Assembly (NCBI RefSeq): GCF_000454065.1
Contig: NZ_KE695652.1
Span: 271,291-335,290, forward strand
Direction of reading: 5' to 3'
Source: Brevibacillus thermoruber 423
Lineage (GTDB): Bacteria; Bacillota; Bacilli; Brevibacillales; Brevibacillaceae
Length of the DNA stretch: 64,000 bases
The notes under the pieces were generated by a model. The model worked only from the letters and a program-made list of their open reading frames with translations, was not told the origin of the DNA and did not search any database. Below are positions 1 through 7,272 of the stretch, one piece after another. Positions within the stretch are counted from its first letter, which is position 1. Each line of letters opens with the position of its first letter. Position numbers and translations under genes: made by a program.

Positions 1-1395
1 AACGTGAAGCACCTGGACTGTCCGGACAACGAGGCGCTCCGGTTTGGCAAGGAGTTCGGCAACCGCGGCCAGTGCAACCCGACGTATTTTACCGTGGGCA
101 ACCTGATCAAGCATTTGACGCATCTGCGGGACGTGGAGGGCAAATCAAAAGAGGAGATCGTCCAGAACTACCTGTTCATCACCAGCGGTTCGTGCGGGCC
201 CTGCCGCTTCGGCACGTATGTGACGGAGTATCGCAAGGCGCTGCGCGATGCCGGGTTTGACGGCTTCCGCGTGCTCCTGTTTCAGCAGCAGAGCGGGTTG
301 AAGCAGGCGACCGGCGACGACTCCGCCCTCAAGCTGGACACCTCGTTTTTCCTCAGCTTCTTGAAAGCGGTCCTGTTGGGCGACATTTTGAACGCCATCG
401 GCTACCGCATCCGTCCCTACGAGGTGGAACCGGGCGCCACCGATGCCGCGCTCGAAAGCTGCAAACATCGTCTGTACGAGGCCCTGCGCCAGCGCAGGCG
501 GCTGATTCCCGCCCTGCTGGCATGCCGCAGGGAGCTGCAGGCGATCCGGGTGGACAAGACGCGGGTAAAACCCAAGGTGAGCATCATCGGCGAGTTTTGG
601 GCGATGACGACGGAGGGGGACGGCAACTATCAACTGCAGCGCTTTCTGGAAAAGGAAGGGGCCGAGGTGGACGTGCAATCGCTGACCGCCTGGATCCTCT
701 ACCTGATCTGGGAAGGGCGCTACGACACGCTGAAGCGCATGAAGCTGCGCGGCGAGGACGGCGGCCGCTACGGGCTCGCCGGCAAAAATCCTGTCATGCG
801 CCTGCGCATGCTGTGGGCGGCCGACCGCGTCCTCCGCTTGATGTTTTACAGCTACGCGAAGCTGTTGGGCTTGTCCGGCTACCATCTGCCGGACATGGAC
901 GAGGTGGCCCGAGTTGCTCATCAGCATTACAACAACCACCTGCGCGGCGGCGAAGGCCACATGGAAGTGGGCAAACTGATCCTGAACGTGGTCAAGCGGA
1001 AAGTGAACATGACGATCTCCGTCAAGCCGTTCGGCTGCATGCCGTCTTCCGGCGTATCGGACGGCGTGCAGTCGCTGATCACGGAAAAGTACCCGGATGC
1101 CATTTTCCTCCCGATCGAGACGACGGGAGACGGCGCGATCAACGTCTACAGCAGGGTGCAGATGATGCTGTTCAAAGCAAAGCAAGCCGCCCAGAAGGAA
1201 TTCGAGGAAGCTCTTGCGAAACAGGGGGTGACGCTGGAGGGGCTGCGGAAACTGACGGACCGCCCGGCCTTTGCCAAACCGCTGAAGACCAGCCGGCACC
1301 GGGTTGCATGTACGGCGGCCAACGCCGTTTACAGCCTGCGCCGCATCCCCCGGCTGTCCGTCCGGAGTAGCAAAGAGGAGATGCAAAGCGTCTAG
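1..1395 (+). CDS. 2-hydroxyacyl-CoA dehydratase-related protein (C-terminal part, 5' end off window)
   Basis: About 463 residues are visible and the frame is open to the left edge, so the true start is probably upstream. The sequence resembles the COG3580/COG3581 proteins related to the 2-hydroxyglutaryl-CoA dehydratase activator and component families, which use a Cys-bound Fe-S cluster and ATP for radical dehydration. Cysteines possibly binding such a cluster lie in CPDNEALRFGKE near residue 6, QCNPTYF near 24 and SGSCGPCRFG near residue 65. The C-terminal end has a KPFGCMPSSGVSDG motif. No dehydratase partner genes are in view, so the substrate is unknown. The family call is by motif recognition only. 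A hairpin terminator follows. Confidence 0.6.
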   Translation, partial: NVKHLDCPDNEALRFGKEFGNRGQCNPTYFTVGNLIKHLTHLRDVEGKSKEEIVQNYLFITSGSCGPCRFGTYVTEYRKALRDAGFDGFRVLLFQQQSGLKQATGDDSALKLDTSFFLSFLKAVLLGDILNAIGYRIRPYEVEPGATDAALESCKHRLYEALRQRRRLIPALLACRRELQAIRVDKTRVKPKVSIIGEFWAMTTEGDGNYQLQRFLEKEGAEVDVQSLTAWILYLIWEGRYDTLKRMKLRGEDGGRYGLAGKNPVMRLRMLWAADRVLRLMFYSYAKLLGLSGYHLPDMDEVARVAHQHYNNHLRGGEGHMEVGKLILNVVKRKVNMTISVKPFGCMPSSGVSDGVQSLITEKYPDAIFLPIETTGDGAINVYSRVQMMLFKAKQAAQKEFEEALAKQGVTLEGLRKLTDRPAFAKPLKTSRHRVACTAANAVYSLRRIPRLSVRSSKEEMQSV

Positions 1396-1402
1396 CATGA
1401 TG

Positions 1403-1443
1403 AAAAACGCGTTTTCCGCCAAGCAGCGGGAAGCGCGTTTTTT
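1403..1443 (+). terminator. Rho-independent terminator after the dehydratase-like gene
   Basis: The inverted repeat AAAAACGCG ... CGCGTTTTTT begins 7 bases after the stop codon and ends in a T-run. Confidence 0.75.
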
Positions 1444-1482
1444 GCATATCCTGATGGAAAACGAAACCGGAGGGAGGAAGAC

Positions 1483-1611
1483 ATGAAGGAAAAAGAGAAT
1501 CGGCCGACACCCGCTCAGGAACTGCAGTTAATCGGGCTGGTTTTGTCGCTGATCGGCGCTGCCCTTCAATTGATCGGCTACTTCGAGGAAGTGACGGACA
1601 AGAAGAAATGA
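1483..1611 (+). CDS. Small single-span membrane protein, 42 aa
   Basis: A 42-codon ORF starts with ATG at 1483 behind a strong Shine-Dalgarno (GGAGGGAGG, about 5 bases upstream). The product has a charged N-terminus (MKEKENRPTP), one hydrophobic segment of about 18 residues (LIGLVLSLIGAALQLIGY) and an acidic/lysine tail. This composition fits a small inner-membrane protein. It sits alone between a terminator and the DUF2515 gene. I do not recognise a family. The evidence is the ribosome binding site plus the clear hydrophobic segment. Confidence 0.55.
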   Translation: MKEKENRPTPAQELQLIGLVLSLIGAALQLIGYFEEVTDKKK

Positions 1612-1690
1612 AGTACCCCATCGCTCGAAGCGATCATGGAGAGGCGTACAGGCATCATATACATGTTGATGAACGCGAGGAGAGGAGTCT

Positions 1691-2423
1691 ATGGGCATCT
1701 CATGGCTGAGGGAGCGATGGACCCGCTGTCGGCAGAGCCGGTTTCCGTCGTTCTGGCGAATCAGACGAGCGCTGACGCGAAAATCGGCGGAACAGCCCGG
1801 CGGCCTGGCTGTGCTGTCCGGCCGCGATCAGGCCCTGGTGGACGCCATCCGCGAACAAACGCGCCAGCATAATCGCAACAATGTCACGCGGACGATGGCC
1901 TATTTGCAGTTTTACCTCAGGCATCCCGAAATCCACTGGGCGCTGCTCGGCCACATGGTCTCCCGAAACGGGGGGTGGAACATGACGGACATCAAGGGGG
2001 AACTGCTGTCCCGGCTCCTCTCCCGAAAGGAGCAGGAGGATTTTTTTGCGTTTTTGGAGCGGGGAAACTGGCTGATCTTCCACGCGTCTATCCGCAAATG
2101 CTGGTGTACGAGGAAAGCGTGAAGAGGCAGGCCAACCTGTTTTACCTGCTGCCGCACCTGCACGTCTCCCGCTTCATGCAGGTGCTGTGGGAGGAATTTT
2201 GGCGGGCGCCGCACGGTTGTACAGTCCCCGGCTCGTCCACGCCTGGGGCGACGTGACCCATGCGGAGCCGGAACCGGAGGATTGGTGCACGGACGCGAGG
2301 TGCATCCTGTTTTTGCTGAATGAAAACGAAGAGGCGGGCGGTGATGTGAAGGATGCCTATTGTCAAACGCTGGAGAAAATCGAACGGGCGATTGTCGCCA
2401 AGGAAGCGATCTTTCCTGCCTGA
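1691..2423 (+). pseudogene. DUF2515 (YppC-like) gene with two frameshifts
   Basis: The start is ATG at 1691 behind GAGGAGAGGAG. The first frame carries the DUF2515-like core NNVTRTMAYLQFYLRHPEIHW and VSRNGGWNMTDIKGE up to about 2085. The homologous reading then continues in a second frame (YPQMLVYEESVKRQANLFYLLPHLHVS) to about 2205. It moves to a third frame (ARLYSPRLVHAWGDVTH ... EKIERAIVAKEAIFPA) ending at the TGA at 2421-2423. All three pieces are collinear, so this is one gene with two frame changes near 2083-2092 and 2200-2215. Neither site is a long homopolymer. It may be a real pseudogene or carry sequence errors. The function of the family is unknown. Confidence 0.7.
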
Positions 2424-2820
2424 CGCCGGCCGTGCCTCGCTCAGAAGGTACGTGCCGGGAATGCTCCTGGCTTCCTTGGCGGGAACCTATTTGGACCTGA
2501 TCCTCGTAAACGGTGGGTTCTACAGCTTTCCCGTCCGGCCGTTTCCGGGCGTCTTTGACATCAACGTGGCCTATACGTTGATTCTGCTTCCCTTCTTTAC
2601 CGCCTGGTTTCTGTTCTGGGCCGAACGGATGCCCGCTCTCGGCCGCGCCGCGTTCATCACGGTGCTGAGCCTGGCGATGGCGCTGGCCGAACCCTTGTCC
2701 GAGAAGGCGGGATGGTTTGGCCATCGTGAAGACTGGCGCCATCTGTATACCGTTTTCGGTTATTTCGGCTTTCTCTGGCTGATGTGGACATTTCATCGAT
2801 GGCTGCGCTTCCGTGCGTGA
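2353..2820 (+). CDS. CBO0543-like multi-span membrane protein
   Basis: Up to 155 residues with four hydrophobic segments, including GMLLASLAGTYLDLILV, an aromatic segment around TLILLPFFTAWFLFW and the C-terminal YTVFGYFGFLWLMWTF. The NGGFYSFPVRPFP motif after the first segment resembles the small CBO0543 membrane family of spore-forming Firmicutes. The start is uncertain. ATG at 2353 overlaps the end of the DUF2515 frame and has a badly spaced ribosome site. GTG 2452 behind AGAAGG is an alternative that still keeps all membrane segments. The function is unknown. Confidence 0.55.
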   Translation: MPIVKRWRKSNGRLSPRKRSFLPDAGRASLRRYVPGMLLASLAGTYLDLILVNGGFYSFPVRPFPGVFDINVAYTLILLPFFTAWFLFWAERMPALGRAAFITVLSLAMALAEPLSEKAGWFGHREDWRHLYTVFGYFGFLWLMWTFHRWLRFRA

Positions 2821-2842
2821 TGCCTGCAAAAAGGGCGGAGAA

Positions 2843-2884
2843 CATGCAAGGGGAGAACGCCCCCGAATTCTCCCTTTGCATGGA
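2843..2884 (-). terminator. Long hairpin between convergent genes, likely terminator
   Basis: CATGCAAGGGGAGA pairs with TCTCCCTTTGCATG across a 12-base loop, between the convergent membrane-protein gene and the small minus-strand gene. On the minus strand a short T-run (CCCTTTTTG) follows about 10 bases later. The T-run is not adjacent, so termination is only probable. Confidence 0.4.
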
Positions 2885-2908
2885 TCTGTCTTCTCCGCTT
2901 AGTCCTCG

Positions 2909-3004
2909 TCAATTGCAGCTGCAGCCCACGATCACCAACAGGACAAACAGCACCAGTACCAGACCGAATTCGTCCAGTCCACAACTGTTGAAGATACTGC
3001 TCAT
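2909..3004 (-). CDS. YjcZ-type small sporulation protein, 31 aa
   Basis: A 31-codon minus-strand ORF (MSSIFNSCG ... GCSCN) starts at 3004 behind the strong ribosome site AAAGGAGGCGAAGCG. A hydrophobic core FGLVLVLFVLLVIVGC ends the protein, as in the YjcZ/YhfM-type very short sporulation proteins of Bacillales, which have a hydrophobic C-terminal segment of the form LIVVLFILLIIVG. Three Cys residues are present. A sporulation-sigma-like -10 box lies just upstream. The role is inferred from family resemblance only. Confidence 0.65.
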   Translation of the reverse strand: MSSIFNSCGLDEFGLVLVLFVLLVIVGCSCN

Positions 3005-3032
3005 CGCTTCGCCTCCTTTCCGCGATTAGTCA

Positions 3033-3041
3033 TACTGTATG
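3033..3041 (-). promoter_or_regulatory. Sporulation-type -10 box upstream of the YjcZ-like gene
   Basis: Reading on the minus strand, CATACAGTA matches the SigK -10 consensus CATANNNTA exactly and lies about 30 bases upstream of the start codon. I do not find a convincing -35 at the expected distance. Confidence 0.4.
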
Positions 3042-3217
3042 TGTGTCCTGTGGGTTTTGCCTGTACGCTCGCCCAATGTTGGCCGGCACGCCCGAGGCAA
3101 AATCCCGGTGCTGTTTCCTGCTTGATCGCCGCGTGTTCCGCGTGGTGTTTCCGGAAAGCGGAAGACGGCCGGTGCCGACGAGGAAGTACCCCGGTTTGGG
3201 GAACGGATGGACAGGCC

Positions 3218-3246
3218 GGGACAGGTCCGCGGACTTGTAGTACAAT
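3218..3246 (+). promoter_or_regulatory. Possible SigA promoter for topB
   Basis: GGGACA, a 17-base spacer and TACAAT lie about 47 bases before the topB start. The -35 matches TTGACA at 4 of 6 positions. The rest of the gap from 3005 to 3292 shows no convincing gene. Confidence 0.35.
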
Positions 3247-3292
3247 AGACGTCAGAACAAATGTTTCCAGACGGATGGGGAGAATGCCGCGC

Positions 3293-5497
3293 ATGAAAGT
3301 CATCATCGCCGAAAAACCGGACCAGGCGCTCAAGCTGGCCAGTCCGTTCGTGCATAAAAAAAAGCAGGGCTATGTGGAAATCCAGCCGAACCGGCTGTTT
3401 CCCCGGGGGGCGTTCATCACCTGGGCGGTCGGTCACGTGTGCGAGCTGGTGCCGCCGGAAGCGTACAACCCCGCGTGGAAAAAGTGGACGGTGGAGACGC
3501 TGCCGATCATTCCGGAATCGTTTCGCCATCAGGTGATAAAGGGCAAGGCCAAGCAGTTCGGCGTGATCAAGCAGCTTCTCCGGCGGCCCGATGTGACCGA
3601 GATCATCCACGCGGGCGACGCCGGACGGGAAGGGGAGCTGATCGTCCGGACGATCGTGGAGATGAGCGGGGTTCGCAAGCCGATGAAGCGGCTGTGGATC
3701 TCGTCGCTGACGGAGCGGGCCGTCGTCGCCGGCTTCGAATCGCTGCTGCAGGAGGAGCAGACGCGCAGCCTGTACCACGAGGCGTACAGCCGGGCCTGCG
3801 CCGACTGGCTGGTGGGCATGAACGCCTCCCGCGTCTACACCGTTTTGCTGAAAGAAAAAGGGATCAGCGACGTGTTCTCCGCCGGCCGGGTGCAGACCCC
3901 GACCCTGGCGCTGGTGGTGAAGCGGGAAAAGGAAATCGCATCGTTTAAGCCGGAACCGTTCTGGGAGGTGAAGGCATCCTTCGACGTGGACGGCAAACGG
4001 TATGAAGGCGTCTGGCACAAGGACGGGCAGTCGCGGATCAACGACCCCGAGCTGGCGGAGCGGATCGCCGCGTTTTGCCGCGAGAAACCGGCGCGCGTGT
4101 CGGAGGTGAAGACGGAGCGAAAAGAGTTCCTGCCCCCGTACCTGTTCAACCTCTCCGCCCTGCAGGCGGCCGCCAACAAGCTGTACAAGTTTTCGCCGCA
4201 AAAGACGCTGGACGTGGCGCAAAAGCTGTACGTCAAGGGGTATCTCTCCTATCCCCGCTCTGATTCCGCCTTTGTGACGGCCGAGGAGGCGCGGGCGTTC
4301 CCCGACATCCTCTCCAGGCTGGCCAGGCAGCCGGAGTACCGCGGCTTTTTTCCCGCTCCGAAAGCCTCGATCGCCCAGGATCGGCGCTACGTCAACCAAA
4401 AAAAGGTGACGGACCACTACGCGATTATCCCGACGGAGCAGGTGCCCACCGTGGCCAAGCTGGGGGATGACGAGCGGAAAATCTACGACCTGGTGGCCCG
4501 CCGGCTGATCGCCGCCCATTACGAGAGCGCGCTGTTTGATTACACCACGGTGGTCACGCTGGTGGACGGCCGGGCCGCATTTGTCAGCAAGGGAAAGGTG
4601 CAGCTCAGGGCCGGATGGCGGTCGGTGCTGTTCGACGAGGAGAAGGAGGAAGACGAACCGGTACTGCCGCCGCTGGCTGAGGGAGAAGAGGGCCGGGTGC
4701 ACAAGGCGAACGTCAAGGAGAGCAGGACGCAGCCGCCCAAGCGCTACACCGAAGGCCAACTGATCACGCTGATGAAGACGGCGGGCAAGCATCTGGACAA
4801 CGAAGAACTGGAGAAGGTGCTGATGAAGACGGAAGGGCTGGGCACCGAAGCGACCCGCGCCGCCATCATCGCCACGCTGAAGCAGCGAAAGTACATCGAG
4901 GTCAAGCGGAACCAGGTGTACGCCACCCCCAAGGGCATGCTCTTGATCGACCTGATCGGTGACAAGATCCTGGCCTCGCCGGAAATGACGGCCCGGTGGG
5001 AGCAGCGTCTGGCGGAGATCGGGCAGGGATTGGCCTCGCCACAGGCGTTCATGGAGCAGGTGAAAAAGCTGTCCCGCAAGATCGTGCAGGATGCGGTGGA
5101 GCAGGCGCGAAGCTGGAATCTGGACGGATACGACGTGGCGGCGATGCCGAAGCAGGCCTCCCGGTTCAGCCTGGGCAAAAAGGTGGCTGTCTGCCGCGCC
5201 TGCGGCGGCGATCTGGTGGACAAGGGGGATTTTTACGGCTGCGCCAACTACCGCAAAACCGGGTGCGGCGTGACGCTGTCCAAGACCATTTTGGGCAAGA
5301 AAATCACCGCCGCCAACGTCAAACGGCTGATGGAGACGGGCAGGAGCAATACGATCAAAGGATTTCAAAAGGGAGAGGAGCGCTTCGACGCCTATCTGCT
5401 GTGGGACGACCGGGAACGGAAGGTGCGCTTGCAGCAGGAAGCCGGCAGCAAGGAGGTGCGTGCGGGCGACATACGCAAAAGGAAGGCGTCCCGGTGA
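3293..5497 (+). CDS. topB: DNA topoisomerase III
   Basis: A 734-residue type IA topoisomerase, close to the usual 727 residues of Bacillus TopB. It relaxes negatively supercoiled DNA and resolves intermediates by single-strand passage. The N-terminal TOPRIM domain has VIIAEKP (E7) and HAGDAGREGE near residue 110, which are the acidic metal-binding residues. The central FSAGRVQTPTLALVV and the catalytic-tyrosine motif KGYLSYPRSDS near residue 320 follow. The C-terminus has a Zn-binding-like cluster (CRACGGDLVDKGDFYGCANY ... GCGVTLS). ATG 3293 is chosen over in-frame ATGs at 3275 and 3284 because GGGGAG lies about 10 bases upstream and the product begins directly with the TOPRIM strand. Confidence 0.95.
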   Translation: MKVIIAEKPDQALKLASPFVHKKKQGYVEIQPNRLFPRGAFITWAVGHVCELVPPEAYNPAWKKWTVETLPIIPESFRHQVIKGKAKQFGVIKQLLRRPDVTEIIHAGDAGREGELIVRTIVEMSGVRKPMKRLWISSLTERAVVAGFESLLQEEQTRSLYHEAYSRACADWLVGMNASRVYTVLLKEKGISDVFSAGRVQTPTLALVVKREKEIASFKPEPFWEVKASFDVDGKRYEGVWHKDGQSRINDPELAERIAAFCREKPARVSEVKTERKEFLPPYLFNLSALQAAANKLYKFSPQKTLDVAQKLYVKGYLSYPRSDSAFVTAEEARAFPDILSRLARQPEYRGFFPAPKASIAQDRRYVNQKKVTDHYAIIPTEQVPTVAKLGDDERKIYDLVARRLIAAHYESALFDYTTVVTLVDGRAAFVSKGKVQLRAGWRSVLFDEEKEEDEPVLPPLAEGEEGRVHKANVKESRTQPPKRYTEGQLITLMKTAGKHLDNEELEKVLMKTEGLGTEATRAAIIATLKQRKYIEVKRNQVYATPKGMLLIDLIGDKILASPEMTARWEQRLAEIGQGLASPQAFMEQVKKLSRKIVQDAVEQARSWNLDGYDVAAMPKQASRFSLGKKVAVCRACGGDLVDKGDFYGCANYRKTGCGVTLSKTILGKKITAANVKRLMETGRSNTIKGFQKGEERFDAYLLWDDRERKVRLQQEAGSKEVRAGDIRKRKASR

Positions 5498-5517
5498 AAC
5501 CGGGACGTCTCTTTTTT
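5487..5517 (+). terminator. topB terminator
   Basis: CGTCCCGGT-GAA-ACCGGGACG followed by TCTCTTTTTT. The left arm lies inside the last codons of topB. Confidence 0.85.
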
Positions 5518-5521
5518 CGTA
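5495..5521 (+). promoter_or_regulatory. SigW-type ECF promoter for the pspA cluster
   Basis: TGAAAC (5495-5500), a 17-base spacer and CGTA (5518-5521) match the Bacillus SigW consensus TGAAAC-N16/17-CGTA. It lies about 65 bases upstream of pspA and overlaps the loop and right arm of the topB terminator. B. subtilis pspA (ydjF) is a known SigW target, which supports the reading. Confidence 0.65.
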
Positions 5522-5587
5522 GATACGTTATAGAGAAGCGCAGCCGCACGTGCGCTGACGATCCCTTACCCAAGGAGGAAAAAAGTC

Positions 5588-6253
5588 ATGTCCTTTTTCA
5601 AACGTCTGCGAGACCTGACCATGGCCAATCTGTTTGCTTTGATTGAAAAAGCGGAAGACCCCATCAAAATGACGGACCAGTACCTGCGCGACATGCAGGA
5701 GGATCTGGAAGAGGCGGAAAAAGCCGTCGCCGCCCAGATTGCGCTGGAGAAAAAATTCAAGCTGCTGTACGAGGAGCAGGAAGCCCTCGTCAAGAAGCGC
5801 GACGAGCAGGCCCATCTGGCCGCGCAGGCGAAGAACGTCGATCTCGCCCGCCGCGCCCTGGAAGAAAAGAAAGCGGCTCAGCAGAAGATGGAGGAGTACA
5901 AGGCGAGCTACGAGCAGAATAAACGGGCGGCCGACAACCTGCGCGAGAAGCTGGCGGAAATGCGCAAGCAGATCAACGAGCTGAAACACAAACGGGAGAC
6001 CCTGGTCGCCCGCGTCAACGCCGCCAAGGCCCAGAAAAACATCAACAAGGCGATGACCGGGTTCGACGCAAATACGGCGATGGCGGGGTTGAAGCGCATG
6101 GAAGAGAAGGCGCTGCAGCTCGAAGCGGAAGCGGAGGCCAGCGGCGACGTGTACAAAAAAGAAACATCGCTGGACGAGGAAATCGCCAAGTTGAACCGGG
6201 ATCAGGAAATTGAAGACGAACTGGCGGCCCTGCTGAAAAAATACGAGGGGTAA
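5588..6253 (+). CDS. pspA: PspA/IM30 family phage-shock protein
   Basis: A 221-residue protein, normal for PspA/IM30 (about 220-230). It has the typical amphipathic N-terminus MSFFKRLRDLTMANLFALIEK with an EDPIKMTDQYLRDM motif, then long Lys/Glu/Ala-rich coiled-coil helices. PspA oligomers bind the inner face of the membrane and protect it under envelope stress. The ribosome site AAGGAGGAAAAAAGTC precedes ATG 5588. It is the first gene of an apparent envelope-stress cluster with the DUF350, DUF4178 and DUF4247 genes. A short terminator-like hairpin after it may lower read-through into the rest. Confidence 0.93.
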   Translation: MSFFKRLRDLTMANLFALIEKAEDPIKMTDQYLRDMQEDLEEAEKAVAAQIALEKKFKLLYEEQEALVKKRDEQAHLAAQAKNVDLARRALEEKKAAQQKMEEYKASYEQNKRAADNLREKLAEMRKQINELKHKRETLVARVNAAKAQKNINKAMTGFDANTAMAGLKRMEEKALQLEAEAEASGDVYKKETSLDEEIAKLNRDQEIEDELAALLKKYEG

Positions 6254-6254
6254 A

Positions 6255-6280
6255 CCGCTCTAGGCGGTTCCCCTTTTTCT
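6255..6280 (+). terminator. Hairpin terminator after pspA
   Basis: AACCGCTCTAGGCGGTT (stem AACCGC/GCGGTT) followed by CCCCTTTTTC. A short stem, so possibly an attenuator between pspA and the downstream genes. Confidence 0.6.
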
Positions 6281-6333
6281 CTGATTCCGCGAACTGCCGC
6301 AAGTAAATATTGAACGCTGTGGAGGGATGACCT

Positions 6334-6738
6334 TTGTCGTGGTTTGAAGTGCTGGCCATGCTGGTGTGGACCGGGGCCGGTGCCATTCTCTTGTTTGTGC
6401 TCATGTGGGTGGACAGTTTGTTCACCAAATACAAGGACATTACGGAAATGAAGAACGGGAACGTGGCGGTAACGACTCGTTTCATCATGAAGCTGTTTGC
6501 CCAGGGCTATATTTTGTCCCGGTCGATTGCCACTTCCAACGATCTGTTTATTGCCCTGTTGGTGTCTGTGGTTTCATTTGTCATATTGTTCATGCTGGAA
6601 TGGATTGTCGAACGGCTGTTGAAAATGGCCGCGTCGCTTGATCTGGACGAGGGAACGCGGCAGGGTAAAGTCGCGTACGCACTGTTGGCCGGCTCTTTCC
6701 ACATCGTCGGCGCAATGATTTTAGCCGCTTGTCTGTAG
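6334..6738 (+). CDS. DUF350 membrane protein
   Basis: 134 residues starting at TTG 6334 behind GGAGGGATGACC. Hydrophobic segments include EVLAMLVWTGAGAILLFVLM, IALLVSVVSFVILFMLEWIV and the C-terminal ALLAGSFHIVGAMILAACL. The ITEMKNGNVAVTTRFIMKLFAQGYIL stretch, with its GN-A motif, is typical of the DUF350 family (YjfL-like), often annotated in PspA-linked neighbourhoods. It is probably translated with the two following genes (gaps of 21 and 6 bases). The molecular role is unknown. Membrane location is seen in the sequence, and a part in envelope stress is inferred from context. Confidence 0.8.
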   Translation: MSWFEVLAMLVWTGAGAILLFVLMWVDSLFTKYKDITEMKNGNVAVTTRFIMKLFAQGYILSRSIATSNDLFIALLVSVVSFVILFMLEWIVERLLKMAASLDLDEGTRQGKVAYALLAGSFHIVGAMILAACL

Positions 6739-6759
6739 TGCGGGGAAAGGAGCGCATCC

Positions 6760-7266
6760 ATGAGTTTGTTCAAGCGAATCCACCATCTCTTTGCCAAGCA
6801 TGAGCCGCCGCGGGTAGAGCCCGGCATCCTCACCGTGGGGCCGGGAGATGTGGTGGAGGTTTCCCTGGTCACCTACCAGGTGACGGGCAGGACCCGGAAC
6901 GTCAGTCGAAACGCCGTGATGCTGACCCTGCAGGACGGCCATCAGATTCGCTATCTCCACATCGAAGAGCGGGAACAGGTGGTGTACCAGCTCTACAGCG
7001 CCATTGACGGCCGGTTGGATTCCGTCGATGCGGTCCCGACCACCATTGAAATGGACGGGGTCGCCTATCATCTGGAGGAACACTACACCGGTCACGTGAC
7101 GGCCCAGGGCAAAACCCCGTTCCCTTCGTCAGGAGAGCAGCACATCTGGCAGTTTCAATCCGACCAGCGCCATCTGCTGCGGATCGAATGGCAGGACGGT
7201 CGTTTCATGCTGTACGAGGGAGAGTTTGTCCTCCCGGCTGACGTGCAGGTCTTGCGCGGAACGTAG
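6760..7266 (+). CDS. DUF4178 domain protein
   Basis: A 168-residue soluble, beta-rich protein. After a basic N-terminus (MSLFKRIHHLF, resembling the amphipathic start of PspA) comes LTVGPGDVVEVSLVTYQVTG, typical of DUF4178, then alternating strands through HLLRIEWQDGRFMLYEGE. No signal peptide or membrane segment is seen. It sits between the DUF350 and DUF4247 genes. The three families often occur together with PspA in Bacillales and Actinobacteria, so a shared membrane-stress role is inferred. No enzymatic motif is visible. Confidence 0.75.
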   Translation: MSLFKRIHHLFAKHEPPRVEPGILTVGPGDVVEVSLVTYQVTGRTRNVSRNAVMLTLQDGHQIRYLHIEEREQVVYQLYSAIDGRLDSVDAVPTTIEMDGVAYHLEEHYTGHVTAQGKTPFPSSGEQHIWQFQSDQRHLLRIEWQDGRFMLYEGEFVLPADVQVLRGT

Positions 7267-7272
7267 GGAGGG

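Noticed and set aside
3026..5368. 780-codon minus-strand open frame opposite topB
   Set aside because: Low-complexity His/Arg/Leu-rich shadow. TopB motifs on the plus strand are complete.
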